From an uncultured Bacteroidales bacterium (GTDB lineage Bacteria > Bacteroidota > Bacteroidia > Bacteroidales > Muribaculaceae), in assembly GCA_949289215.1 (NCBI GenBank), contig CASENC010000052.1, forward strand, positions 1 to 36,098: a stretch of DNA of 36,098 nucleotides, in the 5' to 3' direction. This document shows positions 1-10,582 of this stretch, in pieces (within the stretch, counting starts at the first letter, position 1; each line of letters begins with the position of its first letter). The position numbers were made by a program, and so were the translations under genes. The notes under the pieces are model-generated. The model did no database searches and was not told the origin of the DNA. It saw nothing but the letters and a program-made list of their open reading frames with translations.

Positions 1-16
1 TGTCCGAGAAAATGTG

Positions 17-62
17 TACCTTTGCCCATCGTTATTATAGTTTTGTCGCAGAAACAAAGGTA
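17..62. promoter_or_regulatory. Two facing -7 promoter motifs forming an inverted repeat
   Basis: TACCTTTG at 17-24 on the plus strand and the same octamer on the minus strand (CAAAGGTA at 55-62) both match the Bacteroidetes -7 consensus TAnnTTTG. The minus copy has a CTTG about 18 bases upstream (81-84) as a possible -33 element, so it could drive a gene lying left of the window. The plus copy would start a transcript near base 31 that reaches the hairpin at 69-107. The -33 region of the plus copy is outside the window. No transcript is proven. Confidence 0.35.
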
Positions 63-68
63 ACGAAA

Positions 69-107
69 AGGGCAGACTTCCAAGCGAGGAAGCCTGCCCT
101 AATTTTT
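69..107 (+). terminator. Rho-independent-type terminator hairpin
   Basis: GGGCAG, one mismatch and CTTCC (70-81) pair with GGAAG and CTGCCC (88-99) around a six-base loop. The plus strand continues with AATTTTT (101-107), as expected for an intrinsic terminator. The minus side has a shorter T run (TTTTC). No protein gene ends just upstream inside the window, so it may end a very short RNA starting near base 31, or a gene outside the window. Confidence 0.4.
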
Positions 108-156
108 ATTGGACATAAAAAGTTTTACCGGACACCAATAAATTTTTATACACCAT

Positions 157-188
157 ATTGCTTAATTCATCTTTTATCTCTACATTTA
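157..188 (+). promoter_or_regulatory. Candidate promoter of the structured region
   Basis: TACATTTA (181-188) matches the -7 consensus TAnnTTTG except for its last base. ATTG (157-160) lies 20 bases upstream as the -33 element. The predicted start near 195 falls just before the first stem of the candidate RNA at 195-425, which is the main reason for listing it. Confidence 0.35.
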
Positions 189-194
189 CGGTGC

Positions 195-425
195 TGAAAA
201 GGTGTGCCTGCCACACCTTCGGGGAGATTACACTACCTTAGGGCAATTCGCCTCACCGCCTTGCCGGGCGGTGTGGAGAAAGTAGTGGGACGGCTCTTCT
301 CCCCCACACAAAATATGAATAACCAATTTTCCTGCGTCCCGTCTTGCAGAAACATATGGCAGCAGCCGGCCTCGGCATGGCTCGTGTGCTGCTGTAATAT
401 AATGCAAGATAATGGTTTATGGGAC
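195..425 (+). ncRNA. Candidate structured non-coding RNA
   Basis: No protein gene is credible here, but many long stems can be drawn. A perfect 8-bp hairpin is at 199-206/212-219. A nested domain pairs 221-226 with 299-304, 231-236 with 282-287, and 254-260 with 267-273. A second nested rod pairs 336-340 with 421-425, 343-348 with 403-408, and 360-366 with 388-394. The stems are compatible with one another and start just after a promoter-like sequence. I do not recognise a family: RNase P, tmRNA, SRP RNA, cobalamin and TPP hallmarks were not seen. A 6S-like or Bacteroidales-specific RNA is possible but unproven. The 3' end is unclear because no U tract follows 425. It could instead be the leader of the WG-repeat gene. 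Confidence 0.3.
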
Positions 426-525
426 ATACAGCAAACCGACATATCTACACAACCACACCTGTAGCGGCCTTCCACCCGGGAATGTCGCCGTAGTGCCATG
501 TATCTACTGCCAAATATGAATAACC
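311..525 (+). repeat. 14-bp direct repeat pair
   Basis: The 14-mer AAATATGAATAACC occurs at 311-324 and exactly again at 512-525, 201 bases apart. The second copy lies in the leader of the WG-repeat gene. The copies flank the second rod-like domain of the candidate RNA. The meaning is unknown. Confidence 0.4.
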
Positions 526-558
526 TGAACATAAATATCACATTCACAATACACTATT

Positions 559-942
559 ATGGACACAAAAAATCTTATCAAGAAAGCGATGACACTGCTA
601 ATGATTGCCATCGTTTCAACAGGGGTAATATTTGCCCAATCGGTGACCCCAAAGCAAAACGACAAAGGGAAATGGGGAATAGTTGACAATACCGGCAAAT
701 GGGTCGCCAAGGCCGAGTACACCACAATCGAGCCCTACGAAGACGGCTACTACCTAATGAAGAAAGACGGCAAGTGGGGATTGCTGCGTCCAAACGGCAA
801 GAAAGCCCTTGACTGCAAATACACGCACGACATGATTTCGGCAGCAGAATACATCCTTGCCCAAGAAGCCGAAAAATCCGACAAATGGCAGGCATGGACA
901 AAATTTGCGAAAGCAAGGCATCTTTCAAAAATGTGTCGATAA
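559..942 (+). CDS. WG-repeat protein, N-terminal fragment (frameshifted)
   Basis: This frame encodes a 127-residue fragment. A signal peptide (basic start, hydrophobic stretch to about residue 26, FAQ before the likely cut) sends it across the inner membrane. Two WG-type beta repeats follow, with KWGIVD at about residue 38 and KWGLLRPNG at about residue 72. The last 20 or so residues lose the repeat pattern and the frame stops at 942, while the next frame continues WG repeats to 2408. Restoring one A in the A5 run at 872-876 would fuse the two frames into one protein of about 617 residues. I therefore read this as the 5' part of a single broken gene. WG repeats have no known general biochemical role. 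Confidence 0.7.
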   Translation: MDTKNLIKKAMTLLMIAIVSTGVIFAQSVTPKQNDKGKWGIVDNTGKWVAKAEYTTIEPYEDGYYLMKKDGKWGLLRPNGKKALDCKYTHDMISAAEYILAQEAEKSDKWQAWTKFAKARHLSKMCR

Positions 943-2408
943 AGCAAATTTCCGACAGCATTTCCATCTTAACTGGTGAAATAGGGAAAGCGTCAATGAT
1001 AGATTACCAAGGATATACACTTAATGATTATATTGACGCAGCTGCGCCTCAAACAAACAATCCCAGAGACCAACAATTAAGAGAGGAAGCTCGTGAGATA
1101 ACCAACCTGAGATATGGCGGTCGCCTCCGGTGCTTGATTGCAGGAAACGGCATAACCATCAACGGCGTAAGCAGTGTGCAGCACTTGGCTGGCGACATAT
1201 ATGCCTGCTCGCAAAAAGGCGGATACGGCATATACAACCTTTCAACAGGAGAGTATCTGACAAAGGTTTACAGCAGCGTACTTTCGCAACCCATGCCCAC
1301 CGACTCGACACTTTTATTACTTCCTATGGACGGCGGCAATAAAATGCTGTGCATATCCAACACAGGCAAAATATATAGGGCTACCCAATCGGTAAATGAT
1401 GGCATTGTAATCACCGACGGCAACGGCAAATATGGCCTTGTAGATGAAACTCGCAAAATCGTGATCCCGGTAGAATACGATGAAATCGTTCAAGACAACC
1501 AAAACAGCCGCATAGAAAACGGGAGTATTTGCAATCACTACAATTATTACCTGATGAAAGACTCCTTGTGGGGAATATTAGCACCCGTCAACAACAGCCT
1601 TAAAATGATCGCTGAATGCATATACCCGTATAATGTTAAAGACGGCGAAAAGTATATCCCGTTCAAATACTTGAAGTATTATGAAAAGCAAAAACAAAGA
1701 AGGGATGCCTGTTTTGTCGTGATGTCGAACGGGAAAGCCGGAATTCTCGACAACTTCGGCAAAGTGTTGGTTCCATGCCAATATGACAGTGGCTCGTTCT
1801 CCGAAAATCCGCCATTGGGCTACTTATACGACAATGGGAGAACTATCACATACAACCCGTTAGACAAGGGCACGACCACTCGCAAATATTCCAATTACAA
1901 GCGGTTCATCGGGGCTAAAAGCTATTACTGCGTGGAACAGAACGGCAAGTTCGGCGTGGTTGACGACAAAGACAACTTGATACTGCCCATCAAATACTCG
2001 CAAATCACCGAGGCCATAACGTCGGACAACGGTCACCTCGACGACGGTTTCCACGTATGGGATGCCAACGGGCGCATAGGCGTAGTGAAAGTCATCAACG
2101 GCAAAGGCAAGGAGATAGTGCCTTGCGCAGGCAACTACGACCGCATTTGGGGCTACGAGTCATATGGCGTGATAGTGGTGAAAAACGGCAAGCAGGGCTG
2201 CATCAAGGAAAACGGTGCCACTTTCTGCCGCCCGGTTTACGACGGACACATCAACGGACTGAAGCGAATAGGATTTGTTAAGAACTCGGCCACCTCAAAC
2301 GATGTCACTGTCGATATTTACGACTACAACGGCAAATACCTCACCTCGGTCAACGTGGGCAACGATTACCTTGACCAACGCTGGTTTGTTCAAAAATACC
2401 TGATGTAA
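885..2408 (+). CDS. WG-repeat protein, main part (frameshifted gene)
   Basis: A 507-residue frame with about seven further WG-type repeats, recognisable as N-G-K-x-G-[IVL]-x-D followed by an I/V-P-x-x-Y-D/E strand. Examples are at about residues 178 (NGKYGLVDE), 285 (NGKAGILDN) and 352 (NGKFGVVDD). The first ATG at 885 lies inside the upstream frame and this frame alone has no signal peptide, so it is probably the 3' part of the gene starting at 559. If it were translated alone the product would stay in the cytoplasm. The gene ends 26 bases before a perfect palindrome and faces the convergent CBM9 operon. The substrate or partner is unknown. Confidence 0.75.
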   Translation: MAGMDKICESKASFKNVSIKQISDSISILTGEIGKASMIDYQGYTLNDYIDAAAPQTNNPRDQQLREEAREITNLRYGGRLRCLIAGNGITINGVSSVQHLAGDIYACSQKGGYGIYNLSTGEYLTKVYSSVLSQPMPTDSTLLLLPMDGGNKMLCISNTGKIYRATQSVNDGIVITDGNGKYGLVDETRKIVIPVEYDEIVQDNQNSRIENGSICNHYNYYLMKDSLWGILAPVNNSLKMIAECIYPYNVKDGEKYIPFKYLKYYEKQKQRRDACFVVMSNGKAGILDNFGKVLVPCQYDSGSFSENPPLGYLYDNGRTITYNPLDKGTTTRKYSNYKRFIGAKSYYCVEQNGKFGVVDDKDNLILPIKYSQITEAITSDNGHLDDGFHVWDANGRIGVVKVINGKGKEIVPCAGNYDRIWGYESYGVIVVKNGKQGCIKENGATFCRPVYDGHINGLKRIGFVKNSATSNDVTVDIYDYNGKYLTSVNVGNDYLDQRWFVQKYLM

Positions 2409-2434
2409 TTCAGCACATAATATTGATGTTAATT

Positions 2435-2462
2435 GTAGAGACGCGATTAATCGCGTCTCTAC
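2435..2462. terminator. Perfect 28-bp palindrome between convergent genes
   Basis: GTAGAGACGCGATT is followed immediately by its reverse complement, giving a perfect palindrome. It sits between the plus-strand WG gene (stop 2408) and the minus-strand CBM9 gene (stop 2469), where a bidirectional terminator would be useful. The U tract is weak (TGCTTTT on the plus side). The same core recurs at 17884, 17936 and 18005, so it belongs to a dispersed palindromic repeat family. Confidence 0.55.
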
Positions 2463-2468
2463 TGCTTT

Positions 2469-3122
2469 TCATGCAAACAGCAGCCTCCCGAAACACTCAG
2501 GGCGATGGAAATCGGGCGACGGGGCTGCGACAGGATTCCACGAAAGGAAATGCGAACGTTGCAGGTGGTCGCCGCATTTGAAAAAATTAGCCGGCACCAT
2601 ATGCCCGTCGAGCGTGGTTATCGAGTGCATGAAATAAGTAGCGTAAGGTATCACCAAAGCCACTTCCCAGGCAGTTTCGCCAATGCGCTCGGCAAACGGC
2701 TCACGCCCCATGCTTGCCCAGCGTTGCACCCCATCGAGTATCCGTTGCGGGGCAAGCTCACGGCAATTGCGGTCGCGCCCGGCACCCACAAGCACCGTTC
2801 CGGCACAGTTACACTCTATGTTGTAATAAATGCCATCATCGGCCGGCATCGAGAAAAACTCCACACACGAGTCTTCCCACACATTACCATTGTCACGGCC
2901 TGCCACGGCAGCCACGCTATACTCCGATACTCGGTAATGCAGCAATATGGCACCCGGCGTATGGGCAATGCGGAATTCGGTTTTCGGGCAATAAGGATAC
3001 TCCCGCGGCCAATTCACTACATCGATAACCTGCCACGCCACTCCCATCCTGTCAAATAAAGCAGGCACATCACCGGCTGCAATCCCGTCAATATCGACAC
3101 ACTCCACCGTAAGTTCTTTCAT
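2469..3122 (-). CDS. Carbohydrate-binding family 9-like protein
   Basis: This 217-residue protein resembles the CBM9-like family common in Bacteroidetes glycan loci. Features seen include a WEDSCVEFF segment at about residue 81, a following NIECNCAGT strand, and late aromatic residues around FLSWNP. The size fits a single beta-sandwich domain. No signal peptide or lipobox is visible, so it is probably cytoplasmic or exported by an unknown route. Its ATG overlaps the stop of the upstream kinase gene (ATGA), indicating translational coupling. It is the last gene of the sulfatase operon. Binding of a sugar or sugar phosphate is inferred from family and context. Confidence 0.75.
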   Translation of the reverse strand: MKELTVECVDIDGIAAGDVPALFDRMGVAWQVIDVVNWPREYPYCPKTEFRIAHTPGAILLHYRVSEYSVAAVAGRDNGNVWEDSCVEFFSMPADDGIYYNIECNCAGTVLVGAGRDRNCRELAPQRILDGVQRWASMGREPFAERIGETAWEVALVIPYATYFMHSITTLDGHMVPANFFKCGDHLQRSHFLSWNPVAAPSPDFHRPECFGRLLFA

Positions 3123-4207
3123 TGCAAACAGGAAGTTATAAACCGGCGCATTTCGGGTTGGTGCTGTTCAACGCTTTGCAGCAACTTCAATTGGGCGCGA
3201 GTGCGCACAAGATTATGCTCCGGATAATTTATTTTATAGTAAGTATCGCCATTGATGTAGTCGGCAAGGAAGCGCACGCACTGCATATACGGGAACAACG
3301 CCGCGGCATAAGGCAGGTTTTCAATCTCCACCGGCAACAGGAACGAGCGAGCCGACTCAAGGTATCCACGGGTGAACGCACGGAATATTTCCATATTGAA
3401 ATTCACACGGTCGAGGTCGGGATCATCTTCGGTTCCCGTATTACCTGCCGTGCGCAAGAAATCGCCGTAATCCGAGAACACGAACGACGGCATCACCGTG
3501 TCGAGGTCGATTACACACAACACACGCCCCTGCTCGTCAAACATCATGTTATCCACCTTCGTGTCGCAGTGGCACACACGCTTGGGCAACTCACCATTGC
3601 GATGCAGCCGCTCGGCAAGGCACATTGCATCGGCCCACCGCTCAATTTCATCAATGTAACGCCGCACCTCGGCCACACGCCCTGCGGCATCGACGGCAAC
3701 GGCATCACGCAACTGCTTCAAGCGGAACTCCATGTTATGGAAATCGGGAATGGTCTCGCCAAGCGCATCGGGAATATCGGCAAGCATTGCCTCGAAATTG
3801 CCGAAAGCAACACCGGCATAATAAGAATATTCGGGATTGACCGTGGTATAAGTCTTGGCACGTGGTATGAACACCATCATGCGCCAATAATTCCCGTCAT
3901 CAGCCTGCCAATACGTCTTGCCGGTCTCCGATGCGATGAAATGCAACACCTTGCGGTCGATATCGGTTTCATGCCCGGCTTCGAGCTTACGGCGAATGTG
4001 CCGCGTCACTGCCTCGATATTGGCTTGCAACATATCCACATCGGTGAAAATCACATGGTTTATCCGCTGCAGCACATAATCGGGAGCATCGGCCTCGGTC
4101 GTAACCACTTTATAAGAATCATTTATCAACCCGGCTCCAAGCGGGGAAATATTTCCCACAGTACCCTCATGGCTGAAATGCGAAATTATACTATTCAAAT
4201 CATTCAT
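3119..4207 (-). CDS. Phosphotransferase family sugar kinase, NahK-like
   Basis: This 362-residue protein has the aminoglycoside/choline-kinase-like fold signature. HCDTKVDN at residues 213-220 supplies the Brenner-type catalytic Asp (D215) and Asn (N220). VIDLDTV at about 232-238 supplies the metal-binding Asp residues. The layout resembles N-acetylhexosamine 1-kinases (NahK), which phosphorylate GlcNAc or GalNAc at C1 in the cytoplasm. I chose the ATG at 4207 because the longer frame from 4273 would abut the upstream stop and adds a segment unlike the family. It lies 66 bases after the beta-galactosidase gene and overlaps the CBM9 gene by four bases. The substrate is inferred from context; another hexosamine or choline-like substrate is possible. 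Confidence 0.75.
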   Translation of the reverse strand: MNDLNSIISHFSHEGTVGNISPLGAGLINDSYKVVTTEADAPDYVLQRINHVIFTDVDMLQANIEAVTRHIRRKLEAGHETDIDRKVLHFIASETGKTYWQADDGNYWRMMVFIPRAKTYTTVNPEYSYYAGVAFGNFEAMLADIPDALGETIPDFHNMEFRLKQLRDAVAVDAAGRVAEVRRYIDEIERWADAMCLAERLHRNGELPKRVCHCDTKVDNMMFDEQGRVLCVIDLDTVMPSFVFSDYGDFLRTAGNTGTEDDPDLDRVNFNMEIFRAFTRGYLESARSFLLPVEIENLPYAAALFPYMQCVRFLADYINGDTYYKINYPEHNLVRTRAQLKLLQSVEQHQPEMRRFITSCLQ

Positions 4208-4273
4208 GTCTCTTATAAATAAAAACGTGTGTGGACGAAAACCTTTCGGCATCGCCCACACGATAAAAAACAT

Positions 4274-9069
<4,796 letters not shown>

Positions 9070-9091
9070 TTTTTCGTTTTAGGTTACAATA

Positions 9092-9122
9092 CAAATATAC
9101 AAAAAGTCAAGTACTCTGCAAA
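9092..9122 (-). promoter_or_regulatory. Promoter of the sulfatase operon
   Basis: On the minus strand TTTG (9119-9122) is followed after exactly 19 bases by TATATTTG (9092-9099), matching the Bacteroidetes -33/-7 consensus. Transcription would start near 9086, leaving a leader of about 17 bases before the sulfatase ATG. Confidence 0.75.
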
Positions 9123-9178
9123 AAACAGCTTGCTGATTTTCCGCCACAACCTTATCCATCCCCGATGGCACACTGCAA

Positions 9179-9216
9179 CAAAAAAGCCGTAATGGAGCTG
9201 ATTGTCCATTACGGCT
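9179..9216 (-). terminator. Terminator of the OmpH/BamA cluster
   Basis: A perfect 12-bp stem pairs AGCCGTAATGGA (9185-9196) with TCCATTACGGCT (9205-9216) around an eight-base loop. On the minus strand it is followed by a run of about six T residues. It lies 24 bases after the stop of the last OmpH-like gene, as expected for an intrinsic terminator. Confidence 0.85.
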
Positions 9217-9240
9217 GTATAATATATCTGAATTGTTTTA

Positions 9241-9747
9241 TTACTTAATGCCTAATTTGGTTTTTACTTGCGGGGTTACATCCACTGCACCGGTTCCGGT
9301 ATAAACCACTGCCGGTATCGACAAGTCGTAGATGAAAGTGAAACCGCCTTCGGCACCTACAGCTTGAATTGCCTTTTGTATTTTATCGGTAATCGGAGCC
9401 AACAGTGTTTCTTGCTGTTTCTGCAAGTCTTGTGCGGCCATTTGTTGGAAATTCTGTATTTTTTGCTGGTTTTCCTGCAATTCTTGTGCACGGCGATCCT
9501 TTATGGATTGAGGCGTGGCAGGATCGAGTTCCTGATATTCTTTGAATTTCTTTTCAAACTCTTGTTGCAAGTTGTTGAATTCGGTTTGGTATTTCTCCGA
9601 CACCGATTGCAATGTAGCTTCAGCGGTTGCCTTGTCGGGCATGAGGTTAAAAATCTCTTGAGAATTGACTGTGCCGAATTTCAGCGTTTGTGCGGCAATG
9701 CACATGGGAAAAGCTACCAAGGCAGCCAATAAAAATTTCTTTATCAT
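9241..9747 (-). CDS. OmpH/Skp-family periplasmic chaperone (second copy)
   Basis: 168 residues with a signal peptide ending at about AAQ (residue 20). LKFGTVNSQEIFNLMP follows, then a long Gln/Glu/Lys-rich coiled-coil (about 45-125) and a small C-terminal beta segment ending KTKLGIK. This is the layout of Skp, whose coiled-coil tentacles hold unfolded outer-membrane proteins on the way to BamA. It is the last gene of the cluster with bamA and another ompH copy. A good promoter-like site with a palindrome lies upstream, so it may also be transcribed separately. Confidence 0.88.
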   Translation of the reverse strand: MIKKFLLAALVAFPMCIAAQTLKFGTVNSQEIFNLMPDKATAEATLQSVSEKYQTEFNNLQQEFEKKFKEYQELDPATPQSIKDRRAQELQENQQKIQNFQQMAAQDLQKQQETLLAPITDKIQKAIQAVGAEGGFTFIYDLSIPAVVYTGTGAVDVTPQVKTKLGIK

Positions 9748-9782
9748 CTTTAAATTAAGTTTTTAATTTCCTGTGGAATGAC

Positions 9783-9834
9783 GTAAACCGTGGTTTACTC
9801 TGCAAAAATAGCAAACTGTTTTGTTTTACACAAG
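9783..9834 (-). promoter_or_regulatory. Promoter and operator-like palindrome upstream of ompH copy 2
   Basis: On the minus strand CTTG (9831-9834) lies 20 bases before TATTTTTG (9803-9810), fitting the -33/-7 pattern. Just downstream, at the expected start site, GTAAACC and GGTTTAC form a two-armed palindrome with a two-base spacer (9783-9798). Such a site overlapping the start could bind a repressor; no regulator is known. Confidence 0.45.
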
Positions 9835-9852
9835 TATTTAACTCAAACTTAC

Positions 9853-10368
9853 TTATTTGCCGTATCCGAGTTTCGACAACACCTCGTTGCTGATGTCGAT
9901 GCGCGGCGATGCGAAAACTATGCTTTGCGATGATGCCCGGTCGAAAATCACTTGGTAACCACGCTCCTCGCTCACTTTCTTTATCGCTGCATAAATATCA
10001 TCTTGAATGGGCTTGATAAGTGATTGGCGCTTCTGAAACAATTCGCCTTCAGGCCCGAAATATTTATAACGCAACTCGGTGACTTCCTTTTCCTTGGCAA
10101 CAATTTCCTCTTCCTTGGTTTTCTTTTGCTCATCGGTAAGGAAAACCATGTCGCTCTGATAATTCTTGTACATATTTTCGGCTTCCTTGGCAAGGTCGTC
10201 AACCTCTTTCTGCCAACGCAACGATACTTGGTTAAGCTGCTCATTGGCCATCTCATAGGCCGGAATATTCTTCAAGATATATTCCATATCGACAAGCGCA
10301 AACTTTTGCGCCGATGCTCCCATACCACATATAATCACTGCGGCAATGGCTATCAAAAATTTCTTCAT
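9853..10368 (-). CDS. OmpH/Skp-family periplasmic chaperone (first copy)
   Basis: 171 residues from the ATG at 10368, which puts MKKFLIAIAAVII at the start as a signal peptide; the longer frame adds eleven Lys/Ile-rich residues unlikely to be translated. KFALVDMEYILKNIP follows, then a charged coiled-coil (about 45-115), then a C-terminal YQVIFDRASSQ segment typical of OmpH. It should act as a periplasmic holdase for beta-barrel proteins. It follows bamA by 214 bases and precedes a second ompH by 105. Tandem ompH genes after bamA are common in Bacteroidetes. Confidence 0.88.
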   Translation of the reverse strand: MKKFLIAIAAVIICGMGASAQKFALVDMEYILKNIPAYEMANEQLNQVSLRWQKEVDDLAKEAENMYKNYQSDMVFLTDEQKKTKEEEIVAKEKEVTELRYKYFGPEGELFQKRQSLIKPIQDDIYAAIKKVSEERGYQVIFDRASSQSIVFASPRIDISNEVLSKLGYGK

Positions 10369-10440
10369 AATGATTATAATTTTTTTCTTGTTCTGCAGCA
10401 AACAGCCTCAATAACCGAAGCCATTCACAGATGTTTGACA

Positions 10441-10448
10441 CAAAAATA
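10441..10448 (-). promoter_or_regulatory. Candidate -7 motif upstream of ompH copy 1
   Basis: TATTTTTG on the minus strand matches TAnnTTTG exactly, about 73 bases before the ompH ATG. No good -33 element is seen at 19-20 bases, so the assignment is weak. Confidence 0.3.
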
Positions 10449-10508
10449 ACGCAATAGTTTAGTTAAAAGCCTATGATTTAATTATAATTACAATTAATTA
10501 GTAATTAA

Positions 10509-10553
10509 GAATGAGGAATTGCGTGATACCGATGCCGCAACAATTCCTCATTC
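10509..10553. repeat. 13-bp hairpin between bamA and ompH
   Basis: GAATGAGGAATTG (10509-10521) pairs perfectly with CAATTCCTCATTC (10541-10553) around a 19-base loop, 30 bases after the bamA stop. The minus-strand tail is T-rich but has no clean U run. It could attenuate transcription between bamA and ompH, protect an mRNA 3' end, or be a small repeat element. Confidence 0.5.
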
Positions 10554-10582
10554 CTAACCTATGATATGATTTATAAATCTTA

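Noticed and set aside
12-197. Open frame of 61 codons at the left edge
   Set aside because: The composition is unlike a real protein, it spans the terminator hairpin and two promoter motifs, and no domain is visible.
195-425. Cobalamin or TPP riboswitch
   Set aside because: No B12 box (GCCACTG) or TPP core motifs were found, and the downstream gene is not a transport or vitamin gene.
233-547. Minus-strand frame of 104 codons over the structured region
   Set aside because: Its residues are rich in Cys, His and Arg as expected of a chance frame, it has no promoter, and it covers the paired stems.
3122-4222. Plus-strand frame of 366 codons
   Set aside because: It is the antisense shadow of the kinase gene, whose catalytic motifs are clear.
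4208-4273. Longer N terminus of the sugar kinase
   Set aside because: It adds 22 residues unlike the family and abuts the upstream stop; the ATG at 4207 gives a normal intergenic gap.
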